Positions 33,635 through 43,859 of a DNA stretch of 64,000 nucleotides are shown here, piece by piece. A model generated the notes under the pieces. It searched no databases, was not told where the DNA came from, and was given only the letters and a program-made list of their open reading frames with translations. Positions within the stretch are counted from its first letter, which is position 1. The number at the start of each line of letters is the position of its first letter. Source of the stretch: Hybos culiciformis (taxonomy: Eukaryota; Arthropoda; Insecta; Diptera; Hybotidae); the NCBI GenBank assembly GCA_964007475.1, contig OZ023274.1, forward strand, positions 70,567,303 to 70,631,302, given 5' to 3'. The translations under genes were made by a program, and so were the position numbers.

Positions 33635-35116
33635 AAATGAAAAATTCAAAACTCTTGCAAACACAATAATGAATATTCGCAATACATACTTAAGTATTTT
33701 CATGTTATTATGTTATTCTATATGTTATATATTTGCTTAAGGCTCGTTGTATTTTGTATACTGGTTATTTATTTTGTATTATTTTGTTCTTTTTTTTTTG
33801 AGCAAAGAAAATTTTATAGTTTAACATCTAAATTTTAAATGTTGAGAGAGCATTTAACGTCACAATTTTATAATTTCGGGAAATGCTTATATGCTTATGC
33901 ACGATCAATTTTTTGTTAATCTTAATCATATATGTTACAATAATAACTATCAAACCTGCTATTTTTAATTTACTATACTTACTTATACATTCCAGACAAA
34001 TATTATTAAGCCTGCATAGGCCCCAAAACAATATTAATCACTAAAAAAGATAATAAACATTGTTATTATTAAGCTTAGATATAAGGCGTAATTCAACCTT
34101 TTTTATAGTAAAGTTTTTTGCTCTCTCATTTTTCTTTGAATAAAATTTAAAAAAAAATTATGTTTAATTATGATTTCACTATTTTAGTTTCAATATTATA
34201 TGTATTACGATCAGTTCAACATTATCTGGTAAAAATAGGTCTAAATAATAATCTGAAAATTTAGATTTTTTTTTAAATGAAAATTAATTCATTTGACCTT
34301 CGAAAGACTCCAGTCGTCTTTCATTATTTTCTTTTGGATAAATTGCTTATCCTTCTTATATGTATAGTATTTAATAATTCATCAAAGCATAAAGAAATAA
34401 GCATAACATGTATTAGACAGATGCCAAATAACGAATTCTGCGCAGGACAAGCTACTAAAACTTATTACGTAATATGTGCACTTTCTGTTGGAAAAAAAAG
34501 CTTAAAATACAAGTCGACCTTAGATGAATTTTTTATCATCGAATTCATATTTCTATTGTAATATATAAATATATAGTGATAGTGATAAAAAAATTGTCAT
34601 TAAGACATATTCATAAATAAAATCTACATGATATTTCAAGATAAAAGCTCTATAATTGAATTGAACTAAATTTTTTGAATCCTTCATAGATTACATAAAA
34701 GTTAGATCCTCCATCGCATTAAAGCAAGTAATTAATGCTGTAAGTTTTTTTTATTCTTAGTGAGGTAGAATTATAAATTTACCTATTCCAAATAACATAA
34801 ATGCATATCAGAGCCGATAGTGGAAAAATAAAAAAATTCTAATTTCATCTTACCAAACCTTTTTTAAAATTAAAATTTTATAAGTATAATTATTTGAGAT
34901 TTTGCAGTCTCTCGACCCTGGATTTTAATATAATGTATTGTATATTATTTTCTCTTGTGATAATAAAACTACTACAATTAATATATTTTTAACGAAAATT
35001 CTCGAACTATATTGATCATAATGATTATATTTTATTGTTCTCAAAAAAAAAAAACAATTTGAAAGTTATCGAATATTTTAATTTAGTATAGTAAAGTTCT
35101 TCTACATACGTGGAAA
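33635..35116. other. Interval between exons 11 and 12
   Basis: AT-rich. Two weak ATG frames are present (34160-34228, hydrophobic with GT in phase 0; and 34277-34561, 94 codons). Neither has the phase-1 donor and basic juxtamembrane pattern. Decayed short exons are possible but unproven. Confidence 0.45.
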
Positions 35117-35270
35117 ATGGATCGTTACATATCAAATGTTTTAACTTTTTATTATATTTTGATAACATTTTCATTTATTTTTCTTGTTCTCGTAATGGTT
35201 TATCGTTATTCAAAAAAATTTGGTTACAATTATTATAGATACCCAGTTCATCGGCCTACCTATGCTTATT
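35117..35270 (+). CDS. Variable first exon 12 (short)
   Basis: Encodes 51 residues plus one base: MDRYISNV, a membrane segment at about 9-29, then a Tyr/Arg-rich cytosolic stretch (RYSKKFGYNYYRYPVHRP). The donor GTAAGT at 35271 is consensus and in phase 1. The last base is T, so the junction codon with the constant exon would be TCT (Ser) rather than the usual GCT (Ala). Confidence 0.72.
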
Positions 35271-35319
35271 GTAAGTGGAGTGAAACATTTTATTTGTTAA
35301 CAAAATTAATATAAAACTT

Positions 35320-36267
35320 TTACATTAATTATATTATAAAACTTTTACATTAATTATCAGGAAAAAAGATTTTTCATTTATTTTATTTTATTTTTTAATA
35401 CAGTTGAGATTATCAGGTAAATTTGCTTTGCTAAATTCATATTCAATCTTGAAAAAAAGTGCAAATTATGTTACGAAATCAGGAAATTAATGTATAGTCT
35501 TATTTTGATGCTTTGTGTTATGGGCTACCTAATTTATGGGCTACCTAATTTAGGTATTTGAGTAAAAAGTACCGTAAAAAACTGATTTTCAACCTTATTA
35601 CTCCATTAATCTTGATAAAACTTTCAAAATCCCAAGATATTAATTTTATTGATTTTTGGTAAAAATAAGTTTTTAAAAATTTTTTTAATTATTTAGAAAT
35701 CATTTTTTTTATGACGTGAAAAAATTCATTATATTATTGCGTTTCTTTCCTATCTGAATTTTTTATTCAGGTTCTCTTCAGCCACAATTTGTTACATTCG
35801 TTCAAAAATTACTTTGCAGTAGTAGCTGGGACCATCTATTTTCATTTTTTAATTTCAGAATAATATTCTTGCATTAAAATTTTCTTATTTCTTATATTAA
35901 TTTGCTTAGGGTTTGTGTTCTAACAAAAACTTATGCTAACAATAATTGAGTAAAATTTTAAAAATTATAATGTCCATAATACATAAATTTTATTTTGATT
36001 TGATATAATAGATCATATGTTTTTTTTTTTATTATTTTAATAAAAGCTTAAATCGAGGTCTTTAAAACTAAAATTGTCAAAATTAAATGGCTTGGCTAAG
36101 CAGACCATGTATATAATTCATTATGGCAGTATGTACAATATATACATAAAAATACATAAAAGATAAGACTTCAGATAAGATAAACTCCAGCTAAAAAAAA
36201 ATTGTTAACTTTATAATATGTACTCTGTTCTCTGTTTTGGTTAGTTCAGTTTAATTTATTCAAAATA
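35320..36267. other. Intron interval, no exon seen
   Basis: AT-rich non-coding sequence with a short direct repeat (ATTATATAAAACTTTTACAT near 35310-35355 and ATGGGCTACCTAATTTA near 35520-35550). The TTCAGTTTAATTTATTC stretch just before 36268 contains an initiator-like TCAGTT. Confidence 0.5.
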
Positions 36268-36412
36268 ATGATTACAAGTTCTACAATATTCGCTTTAGTT
36301 TTAGTTTTTATTTTTATTTTTATTGTAATCGCGATCCTGATTAGATGGATGACAGTTGGTTTTGAAAATGACAGTTACGATCGTTTTCAAGCACGCATAA
36401 ATAATAATTATG
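36268..36412 (+). CDS. Variable first exon 13 (short)
   Basis: Encodes 48 residues plus one base: MITSSTI, a strongly hydrophobic membrane segment at about 6-25 (FIFIFIVIAILI), then RWMTVGFENDSYDRFQARINNNY. The donor GTAATT at 36413 is in phase 1. Found from the ATG, membrane and donor pattern rather than by length. A TCAGTT initiator match lies about 23 bases upstream of the ATG. Confidence 0.68.
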
Positions 36413-36419
36413 GTAATTA

Positions 36420-37650
36420 AAATATTTAATAAAAATTATGTGCGGAAAATCTAAAAAAAACTAATTTTTGGTGTAATATAAGAATTTTTTGAATCAAGAA
36501 CTTTTAGAGAAATTTTTAATCGAAAAAATATCTATATAATGCTATAAAATTGTTATAAAATTATCAAAATTTAAATATGTATTTTTTTTTTTTTTTGCTA
36601 AAAATTACGCAAGAATTTTATTTATGCATAACATTTTAACAAGCTTATAGTTTGGCTGATTTTTCACATAAACAAATAATAATATATACATATACATAAT
36701 ACATATGTATGTGCATGTGTACCTATGTTTATATTTATTTAGAAAAAAAACAATTTTTTATCAAAAAAGATAACAAACATTTTAAATAGTTTGCAAAATT
36801 CTTTCGTATTTCGGCTTAACGATGTTTATTATTTTTTGGTGTTCTACAATGGGCCAGGCTATAATGTCTATGACAATAATGTATACGAAAAAAACAACAT
36901 AATGTCTACCATACAAATATTTTATGCCGTTTTTTTTAACATTCACACCACAGAGAGGGTAAAAGAATCAGATGGATTAGTACAATTGTAAAGAAGCCCA
37001 ATATGTGGTCTTAGAGCGACATAATGTGTATGATTCGAAAAAAGGCTTTTGTCCGCGTAGCCATAGTTGCGAAAGGTTTTAGTCTCTGGATTTCAATATC
37101 GACATGAAATGTTTGAATACATTCTAAAAACGACATAATGTACACGAAAAAAAATGATGTCATGTCTACACACATTATGTCGTTTTTTAAAACATCATAA
37201 TGTATACGAAAAAAACGTACCTATAATATATATATAATGTGTACAACTTTATAGCAAAGTGCCGTTCTACAATTAAGTGGTGAAATTTATTTATTTAAAT
37301 GTGCGTCAATATTTTTCCCAGAAGACTTCGTTAACGTCATCGTTTTCATGACGTTCAATGTTGTTTTGAAAATAAAAGTTGATCTTTTTTTTTTTAATTT
37401 AAAATTTTGATAAAAATTGAAAAAAAAAATTTTAATTTACTTACACTCTACATTGGGGTTTCATTACATATTTCATAAAATTGTTTTCTAAATTTCACTT
37501 CTCAAGACTATATGTTCATAATAGAAAGAAAACTAATTACATATATCTCCACACACATAATAGGTACAATATAATACATATATACATATACAATAACTTA
37601 AAAAACATATATAATATAATAATATATATAATAACTTAAAAAACAAAAAA
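36420..37650. other. Interval with dispersed ATAATGTATACGAAAAAA motif
   Basis: No exon. Four copies of a motif like ATAATGTATACGAAAAAAA occur near 36878, 37021, 37136 and 37197, with CGACATAATGT in both orientations around 37130-37185. The right end merges into AT-rich repeats with TAATAACTTAAAAAACA that recur in the downstream tandem array. Confidence 0.5.
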
Positions 37651-37942
37651 TATTTGTTAAATACTGAGATCTTTGTATTTTATATTTTTAAGAAACCTTT
37701 TCCACTGAGCTTCAATTTCACAAAGCTTTATTTTTTTTAAAATAAAATTTCTGTGCGTGTATTACGATAAACAAAAACTTCCGAAATTATAAACTGAATC
37801 TCACATATTATGAGAATTTAGTCGAAAATTAGATTTTAGTCTAAAAGGAAGTTAATTTATTTTTAAATCAAAAAAATAAATTAATTTTATTTTTTTATTG
37901 TAATTTTAAAAAATAAAATTTTAATAAATTTTAATATTTGTT

Positions 37943-38432
37943 ATGATCGAAGCTTTTACATTTATATTATGTATTGTATTTTTTACTGAACGAAATACCC
38001 GGCTTCGCACGGTAGTTCCGAACTTATATTTATATCAAAACACTTTAATCCAGATTTTGTGCACTAAAAAAACACAATTTCAAAATTTGTTAAATATCCA
38101 CTTCCCCGGTGTCTTAACACATCCAGTCTTCTAAATAGTCGATTCGGGTCCAACGCTATAATATTTTATCGGAATATACCTAAATTTCAAAACCGGCTTC
38201 TAAGATAGCCCCCCACCGGGGCCTCGGATCAAAATTTCTAGTACCCTATAACCATCTCGGGCCCCAATGATACTTAAGTTCAAAATTTCAGTCAAATCGG
38301 TCCAGCGGTTTAGGCGTGATTGAGGACAGAGGACAGAGAAACAGAAACAGAGAAACAGAAACAGAGAAACAGAGAATTTTCATTTTTATATATTAGATTA
38401 CATTTACAAACGTGAAAATCCAATTTATAATG
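37943..38432 (+). pseudogene. Pseudo-exon 14 (interrupted by retroelement)
   Basis: The first 14 codons equal exon 15 (MIEAFTFILCIVFF). The element at 37985-38399 then replaces about 25 bases of the membrane segment. The rest (HIYKRENPIYN-like codons and the GTAAAT donor at 38433) resumes after it. The interrupted frame ends in the insertion. Confidence 0.9.
37985..38399 (+). mobile_element. RTE-like retroelement 3' fragment or SINE tail
   Basis: About 415 bases, notably GC-richer than the surroundings. Starts ACTGAACGAAATACCCGGCT, contains CAGTCAAATCGGTCCAGCGG and GCGTGATTGAGGACAGAGGA, then a purine-rich (ACAGAGAA) repeat and TTTTTATATATTAGATT at the end. This arrangement is like the 3' end shared by RTE-type non-LTR retrotransposons and their SINE partners in insects. 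No reverse transcriptase frame, so non-autonomous or truncated. Insertion removed part of the exon; no clear target duplication. Confidence 0.7.
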
Positions 38433-38729
38433 GTAAATTTTTTTTTTATTAAAAATACTTTATTATAATTTTATTTCTGTGAAGTTCTAAAATATACTCA
38501 TAAAACCACAAAGCTTTATTTTTTTAAAATAAAATTTCTGTGCGTGTATTACGATGAACAAAAACTTCCGAAATTATAAACTGAATCTCACATATTATGA
38601 GAATTTAGTCGAACATTAGATTTTAGTCCATAAGGAAGTTAATTTATTTTTAAATCAAAAAAATAAATTAATTTTATTTTTTTATTGTAATTTTAAAAAA
38701 TAAAATTTTAATAAATTTTAATATTTGTT

Positions 38730-38835
38730 ATGATCGAAGCTTTTACATTTATATTATGTATTGTATTTTTTATTGTTCTAATTATTATATTTTATCACAT
38801 TTTCAAACGAATACGTGCAATTCCAATTTATAATG
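38730..38835 (+). CDS. Variable first exon 15 (minimal, array unit 2)
   Basis: Encodes 35 residues plus one base: MIEA, a membrane segment at about 4-24, then HIFKRIRAIPIYN. The donor GTAAAT at 38836 is in phase 1. The protein is little more than a membrane anchor with the basic/IP juxtamembrane motif, which would carry the constant 126-residue tail. Short, but conservation of frame, donor and residues across three array units argues for real coding. Confidence 0.75.
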
Positions 38836-39290
38836 GTAAATGTTTTTTTTTTTTATTAAAAATACTTTTGACAGTTTGTAATTATAATTTTATTTTATTT
38901 TATTTATATAAAATAAAATCGAGATACAACATAATAGGTACAATATAATGTATCTAGAAGATACATATATAATAACTTAAAAAACAAAAAATATTTATTT
39001 ATTAAAAATTCGGAAATATTTTTAAGAAAGCTTTTCCATTGAGCTTCAATGTCACAAAGCTTTATTTAAAAAAAAAAAAAAAATTTCCTGTGCTTGTGTT
39101 ACGATAAACAAAAACTTCCGAAAATATAAACTGAATATCACATATTATGAGAATTTAGTCGATCACTAGATTTTAGTTCAAAAGGAAGTTAATTTCTTTT
39201 TTAATCAAAAAAATAAATTAATTTTATTTTTTGTTTTTTTTTTTATTGTTATTTAAAAAATAAAATTTTAATAAATTTTAATATTTGTTT

Positions 39291-39396
39291 ATGGCCGGAA
39301 TTTTTACATATTTATTATGTCTTCTAGTTTTTATTGTTCTAATTATTGTATTTTATCACATTTGCAAAGGAAATCGTCGAACTCCAATTTATAATG
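39291..39396 (+). CDS. Variable first exon 16 (minimal, array unit 3)
   Basis: Encodes 35 residues plus one base: MAGIFTYLLCLLVFIVLIIV, then FYHICKGNRRTPIYN. The donor GTAAAT at 39397 is in phase 1. Differs from the next unit by only two residues. Confidence 0.75.
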
Positions 39397-39851
39397 GTAA
39401 ATGTTTTTTTTTTTTTATTAAAAATACTTTTGACAGTTTGTAATTATAATTTTATTTTATTTTATTTATATAAAATAAAATCGAGATACAACATAATAGG
39501 TACAATATAATGTATCTAGAAGATACATATATAATAACTTAAAAAACAAAAAATATTTATTTATTAAAAATTCGGAAATATTTTTAAGAAAGCTTTTCCA
39601 TTGAGCTTCAATGTCACAAAGCTTTATTTAAAAAAAAAAAAAATGTTTCCTGTGCTTGTGTTACGATAAACAAAAACTTCCGAAAATATAAACTGAATAT
39701 CACATATTATGAGAATTTAGTGGATCACTAGATTTTAGTTCAAAAAGAAGTTAATTTCTTTTTTAATCAAAAAAATAAATTAATTTTATTTTTTGTTTTT
39801 TTTTTATTGTTATTTAAAAAATAAAATTTTAATAAATTTTAATATTTGTTT

Positions 39852-39957
39852 ATGGCCGGAACTTTTACATATTTATTATGTCTTCTATTTTTTATTGTTC
39901 TAATTATTGTATTTTATCACATTTGCAAAGGAAATCGTCGAACTCCAATTTATAATG
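39852..39957 (+). CDS. Variable first exon 17 (minimal, array unit 4)
   Basis: Encodes 35 residues plus one base: MAGTFTYLLCLLFFIVLIIV, then FYHICKGNRRTPIYN. The donor GTAAAT at 39958 is in phase 1. A frame two codons longer upstream uses TTG and is not preferred. Compared with unit 3, nearly all differences are single substitutions or run-length changes. Confidence 0.75.
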
Positions 39958-40069
39958 GTAAATGTTTTTTTTTAATAAAAATACTTTTGACAGTTTGTAA
40001 TTGCTGTCAAGTTCTAAAATATACCAATAAAAATGACAGTTGCCACTTACAGTCCGATTGATAGTGGCA

Positions 40070-42862
40070 AATAATAAAAATTATTTAATAAGTTTTGAAT
40101 TTTACTCAAGTTTTTTTATTTGTAAATCTTTCATTATTCGTCCAGCTAATTTTTTGAAGCAAAAACTAATTAAAAAGATGTAAATTATGTGATGTGTGAT
40201 ATGGTACATAACTTACATACATGTTTTTTTTTTTGCATAGAAACAAAATACAAAAAAAAAATTTAAATTTTTATTATTAATTTTAATTAATTTAATTAGA
40301 ATTAAAAATAACACATGAATATTTAATACATTTCAAATACATAAGTATAGGTAGTTAAAATTTTTATATTTAAAAATCTCATAACTATAATTATGTTGTA
40401 TATGTAAATTTTTATGTTTTAAAAACACTTGTATAGGTATATATTTTTATCTAAGTAAGATAGAGTGACAGTTTACACCACATACGAACTTAAGAGCCAT
40501 CACTGCGAAATTTAAAAATATTTATTCTTGCAGTTTTTTTGTTTTTTTATACTTTAGAAAAAATAAACGGCCGTGAAAATTCCAAAAAGAATGTATGAAA
40601 AAAACTTCTAGTTTTATTTTATAAAACGATATTTGAGTTTTATTTCTGTTCAGGAATCAGAAAAATAAAAAATTTGTTATATTTAATTGTAATCAATTAA
40701 AGATTGTGTAGAAAATTAAAGAAATCCAAAATTCAACATTACAAGCCCAGGAGAACTTTTTTTATTATCTGTTTCCTTTGCTTCACAATCTTAGCAAATA
40801 TGTTCAAATCTTTCAAAGGTTAATTTGAGCCAAAAAACTAAAAATTTTAAAAATATGGCTCTCCCACCATTCGGTCATTGCTATATTATCTAACATATCA
40901 ACAAACCAGTTTAGTCGAGATAGTATAAATAATAATGTTTTATAAAGCCTACAAATAAACATAAATCTGTGAAACTTTTGTATTAAAAAAATTAACATTA
41001 TACAATTATTAGCAGAGATTGTCGCAATTAAATTGATCATATTCAAAGTTTTAATACTTTTGTTTGTCTTAAATATATAGAATTCTAAATTTTATTTGTG
41101 TAATGAAGCGGCATTTACAAGGTTATCTTTTGACGTTGATCGCCGGAAAAGTGAATTTATTTCTTGTTTACACGCAACTTTGAAAGTGAATTGAATACTT
41201 CAATATTGCGACATGTGAAAAAATGGCATTAATTTGTGCTTAAAATAAATCTAAGTATAAAGTATTGCTGCACGTATTTGTCAAATGAACTATAGAAAAA
41301 TTATTAATTAAATAGGCAGAATAGGGAAAAAAATACCAATCTCGCAACCCCGTAAAAATTTAATCTTCACTTTTGATTTAACGTTCACTCTGGATGAGTC
41401 ATCGCAGTGAATCACTAGCATTGAACGAAAAGTTGAATTTGGTTCATCGTTCCTCAGGAGTGATCACTTCCGATGAATGGTTGGGAACATTCAGCATTCA
41501 GTCAAAGGTTAACCATGTAAATGGAGCATTACTTAGTTTCTGAAATAACGCTAAATCAAAATTCGAAACCCAATTTATTAATCATATGAATGTTAAAATA
41601 AATGTACGTATAAATAGGTATAATAATATATTAAAAACTTTACCATACAAATACACGTATAATTTACTTACGCCTACAATTAATGAAATTAAATAAAATA
41701 AAATATAAAGTAGTAGATATACGGCGCGTTTTCAATATTTCAAATTTTTCTTTTAAGATACCTGGGTAACCACGAGTCATATACCATATAAATATAGTCA
41801 TCTCATGTATACTATTAAAAAATATAACAATTTTCCTTAAAATCTAAACTTTGATAGGGGATAGAATCGATTTTTTTAAATTTCCTCTAATTGATATCTA
41901 GACACCTAACACATAAAATTTTAATCGGAACTATTTAAAATTTTAAAAGTTTGTAATGCCTGATTGAGTACCTCTAAGATCTTGCACGAAGTCTTTGAAT
42001 CTACATCCTTAAGTGAAACCATAGATTAAGAATACAGAAAGATGGGAACTTCATACAACATTATTTTTGGTATATTTAAGTCAATGTGTTAGTAAAACAA
42101 AATAAAATACGTGATAATTATCAATGTATGAAAAGAATTTTATTTAGTTTTACTAACACATTCACAAGATAATACCAAAAAAGACTGAAAAAATGTTGTA
42201 TGAAGCTTCCAATCTTTCTGTATTCTTAATCTATGGTGAAACTGAACGAGATTACTCAAATTTTGGCAACCAAAATTGCAAGCACTTCATTAGTTTTAAG
42301 TATTTTAGTGACGAATAAACGGTTGGATGAAGGGACATTAAATGAAAACATACCTAGTCCGCTTTTTTGTATTTGATGGAAAACATTCTAAAAATATGAA
42401 TTTAATCATTGTAAAAAAATACCAATTGAATTTAGTTTATTATTATATATAATTTAATTGAAAAATATTATAAATATTTATACAACATTGCATTAAATTC
42501 CTAATCAAAATAATTTATCTTTGTTTTTGCAAATTTTTGTTTTTATTATTCTCATAGAAATTTTAATAATTATCAAATTATACACAAAATCTTTGTAAAT
42601 TTTTTACTATGTACGTAATGTATACAAACTGTATATGTATAATATATAAATGATATGAATGTGTGTGTGAAATATCTTTCATGTTTTTTTTTGCTTGTTT
42701 TTAAGTAAATTGGTAAATATAAAACATAAGACCAAGTTATAATAAAAATTAGTCATTCGAATTTCATTGACATTAAAGGCAGACAGCAGCAGTAGTAGAG
42801 TTTCATTTAACGCGAATTATTTAAATTTGAATTTTTATCAAATTTTATTTTAATCTTTTTTA
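40070..42862. other. Interval between array and exon 18
   Basis: No exon recognised in 2.8 kb. Contains the MITE at 42020-42235 and, around 41390-41510, a GC-richer patch with GAGTCATCGCAGTGAATCAC and GTTCATCG/CGATGAA words that may be an old transposon remnant. Confidence 0.5.
42020..42235. mobile_element. MITE with long inverted repeats
   Basis: About 216 bases. Starts CATAGATTAAGAATACAGAA and the right end is its near reverse complement; the arms extend about 95 bases each with a short unique centre. Flanked by direct repeats GTGAAAC (42013-42019 and 42236-42242), a 7-base target duplication at most. No coding frame. The RNA would form a long hairpin, so it could also be a source of small RNAs. 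Confidence 0.85.
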
Positions 42863-42995
42863 ATGTTATTTTTCATATGTTTTTTTGCGTTTTGGATTAT
42901 TTTTATGATAACTTTTAGTATTTTCCGTCTTTGTGACGAACATTTTAATGGAAAAAATTATCCATATACTCGAGGTGGAAATCGTGATCGAGAAG
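42863..42995 (+). CDS. Variable first exon 18 (short)
   Basis: Encodes 44 residues plus one base: an N-terminal hydrophobic segment from residue 1 to about 21 (MLFFICFFAFWIIFMITFSI), then FRLCDEHFNGKNYPYTRGGN and RDRE. The donor GTAAGC at 42996 is in phase 1. With the hydrophobic run at the extreme N terminus a cleaved signal peptide is conceivable, though family context favours an anchor. Confidence 0.68.
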
Positions 42996-42999
42996 GTAA

Positions 43000-43714
43000 G
43001 CAAGCAGCTGTATGCTGAAAATTATATAATAAATAAATCGATATGAAAATATTTGATTTTCGAGATATCATAAATTTTTGATTAAAAAATCTATAAAATT
43101 TCGATTAATAACCTTGATGGCTTTATTCAATTTGTAATGTTGGAATGGTCATGGCAAGACAAGTGAAATCCATTGAAATAAAAAGTTAATCAATATCCAT
43201 TGTATGATCTACATGGGCTAAAAAAAAAGTTTTTTTTTTTAGTTTCTCATACTCTTTTTTTTAATAATTTTTTGGAAAAATTGGTTTATATTGGTGATAG
43301 TGTGAATATATTTGGAAAGAAAGTACTATATAGTATATATACTTATATTATACTATTGAGTATTAATAACTTCTCGCATGCAGACAAATGGTTTTTTTAT
43401 TCATTTTATAATATTATATTAAAAGAATATTATGTATATGTATATTATAAAATTATATTTTTTTTATGTGTGCGAAATAAAAAATAAAAAATTTATAGAA
43501 GTATATTATTATAACTTGTTTGTTTTTTTTTTTTTTAAATTGTGAGTATATTTTTGGTATGACATCAAAACTTGAAATTTATTTCTCTCAGTCTCAGTTA
43601 GTTATCGGTCCAAGAAGAAATCTAATAAATTTTTGTTTTTTTATATTATTGTACATTTTTTATATTTATTTATTTTTTTTACTACGCGTTTATTAGTTGT
43701 ATTTTTTTTATATT
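43000..43714. other. Interval between exons 18 and 19
   Basis: No exon. TCTCAGTTAG near 43593-43602 is an initiator-like site about 120 bases before exon 19. A 95-codon frame from 43200 starts at a non-ATG codon and looks spurious. Confidence 0.45.
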
Positions 43715-43856
43715 ATGGATCCAACATTTATATTAATTCCAGCTATTATTATAATTCCAACGATTTTTGTTTTTATTATAGCATGTTGTGTGACATTCTG
43801 TTTTACAAATATGAATCGTCAACAACGAGTAGAGCAAGTATTTCCAAGATATACTG
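43715..43856 (+). CDS. Variable first exon 19 (short)
   Basis: Encodes 47 residues plus one base: MDPT, a long membrane segment at about 5-30 with several Cys (IIACCVTFCF), then NMNRQQRVEQVFPRYT. The donor GTAAAT at 43857 is in phase 1. The Cys group at the cytosolic end of the span is a possible palmitoylation site. Confidence 0.72.
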
Positions 43857-43859
43857 GTA

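Larger units (their letters stand above)
37655..40020 (+). repeat. Tandem array of four variable-exon units, period 561
   Basis: The ATGs of the last three units fall at 38730, 39291 and 39852, exactly 561 bases apart. The first, at 37943, is spaced by 787 because of a retroelement insertion and a small deletion. Each unit includes a shared upstream stretch (AAGCTTTATT through AACTTCCGAAA and TATTATGAGAATTTAGT) and one exon of 35 codons. Units 3 and 4 are nearly identical, pointing to recent duplication. Confidence 0.9.

Noticed and set aside
34160..34561. Two ATG frames (34160 and 34277) resembling short exons
   Set aside because: Donor-like GTs are in phase 0 and the juxtamembrane pattern is missing. 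Could be decayed exons but not supportable.
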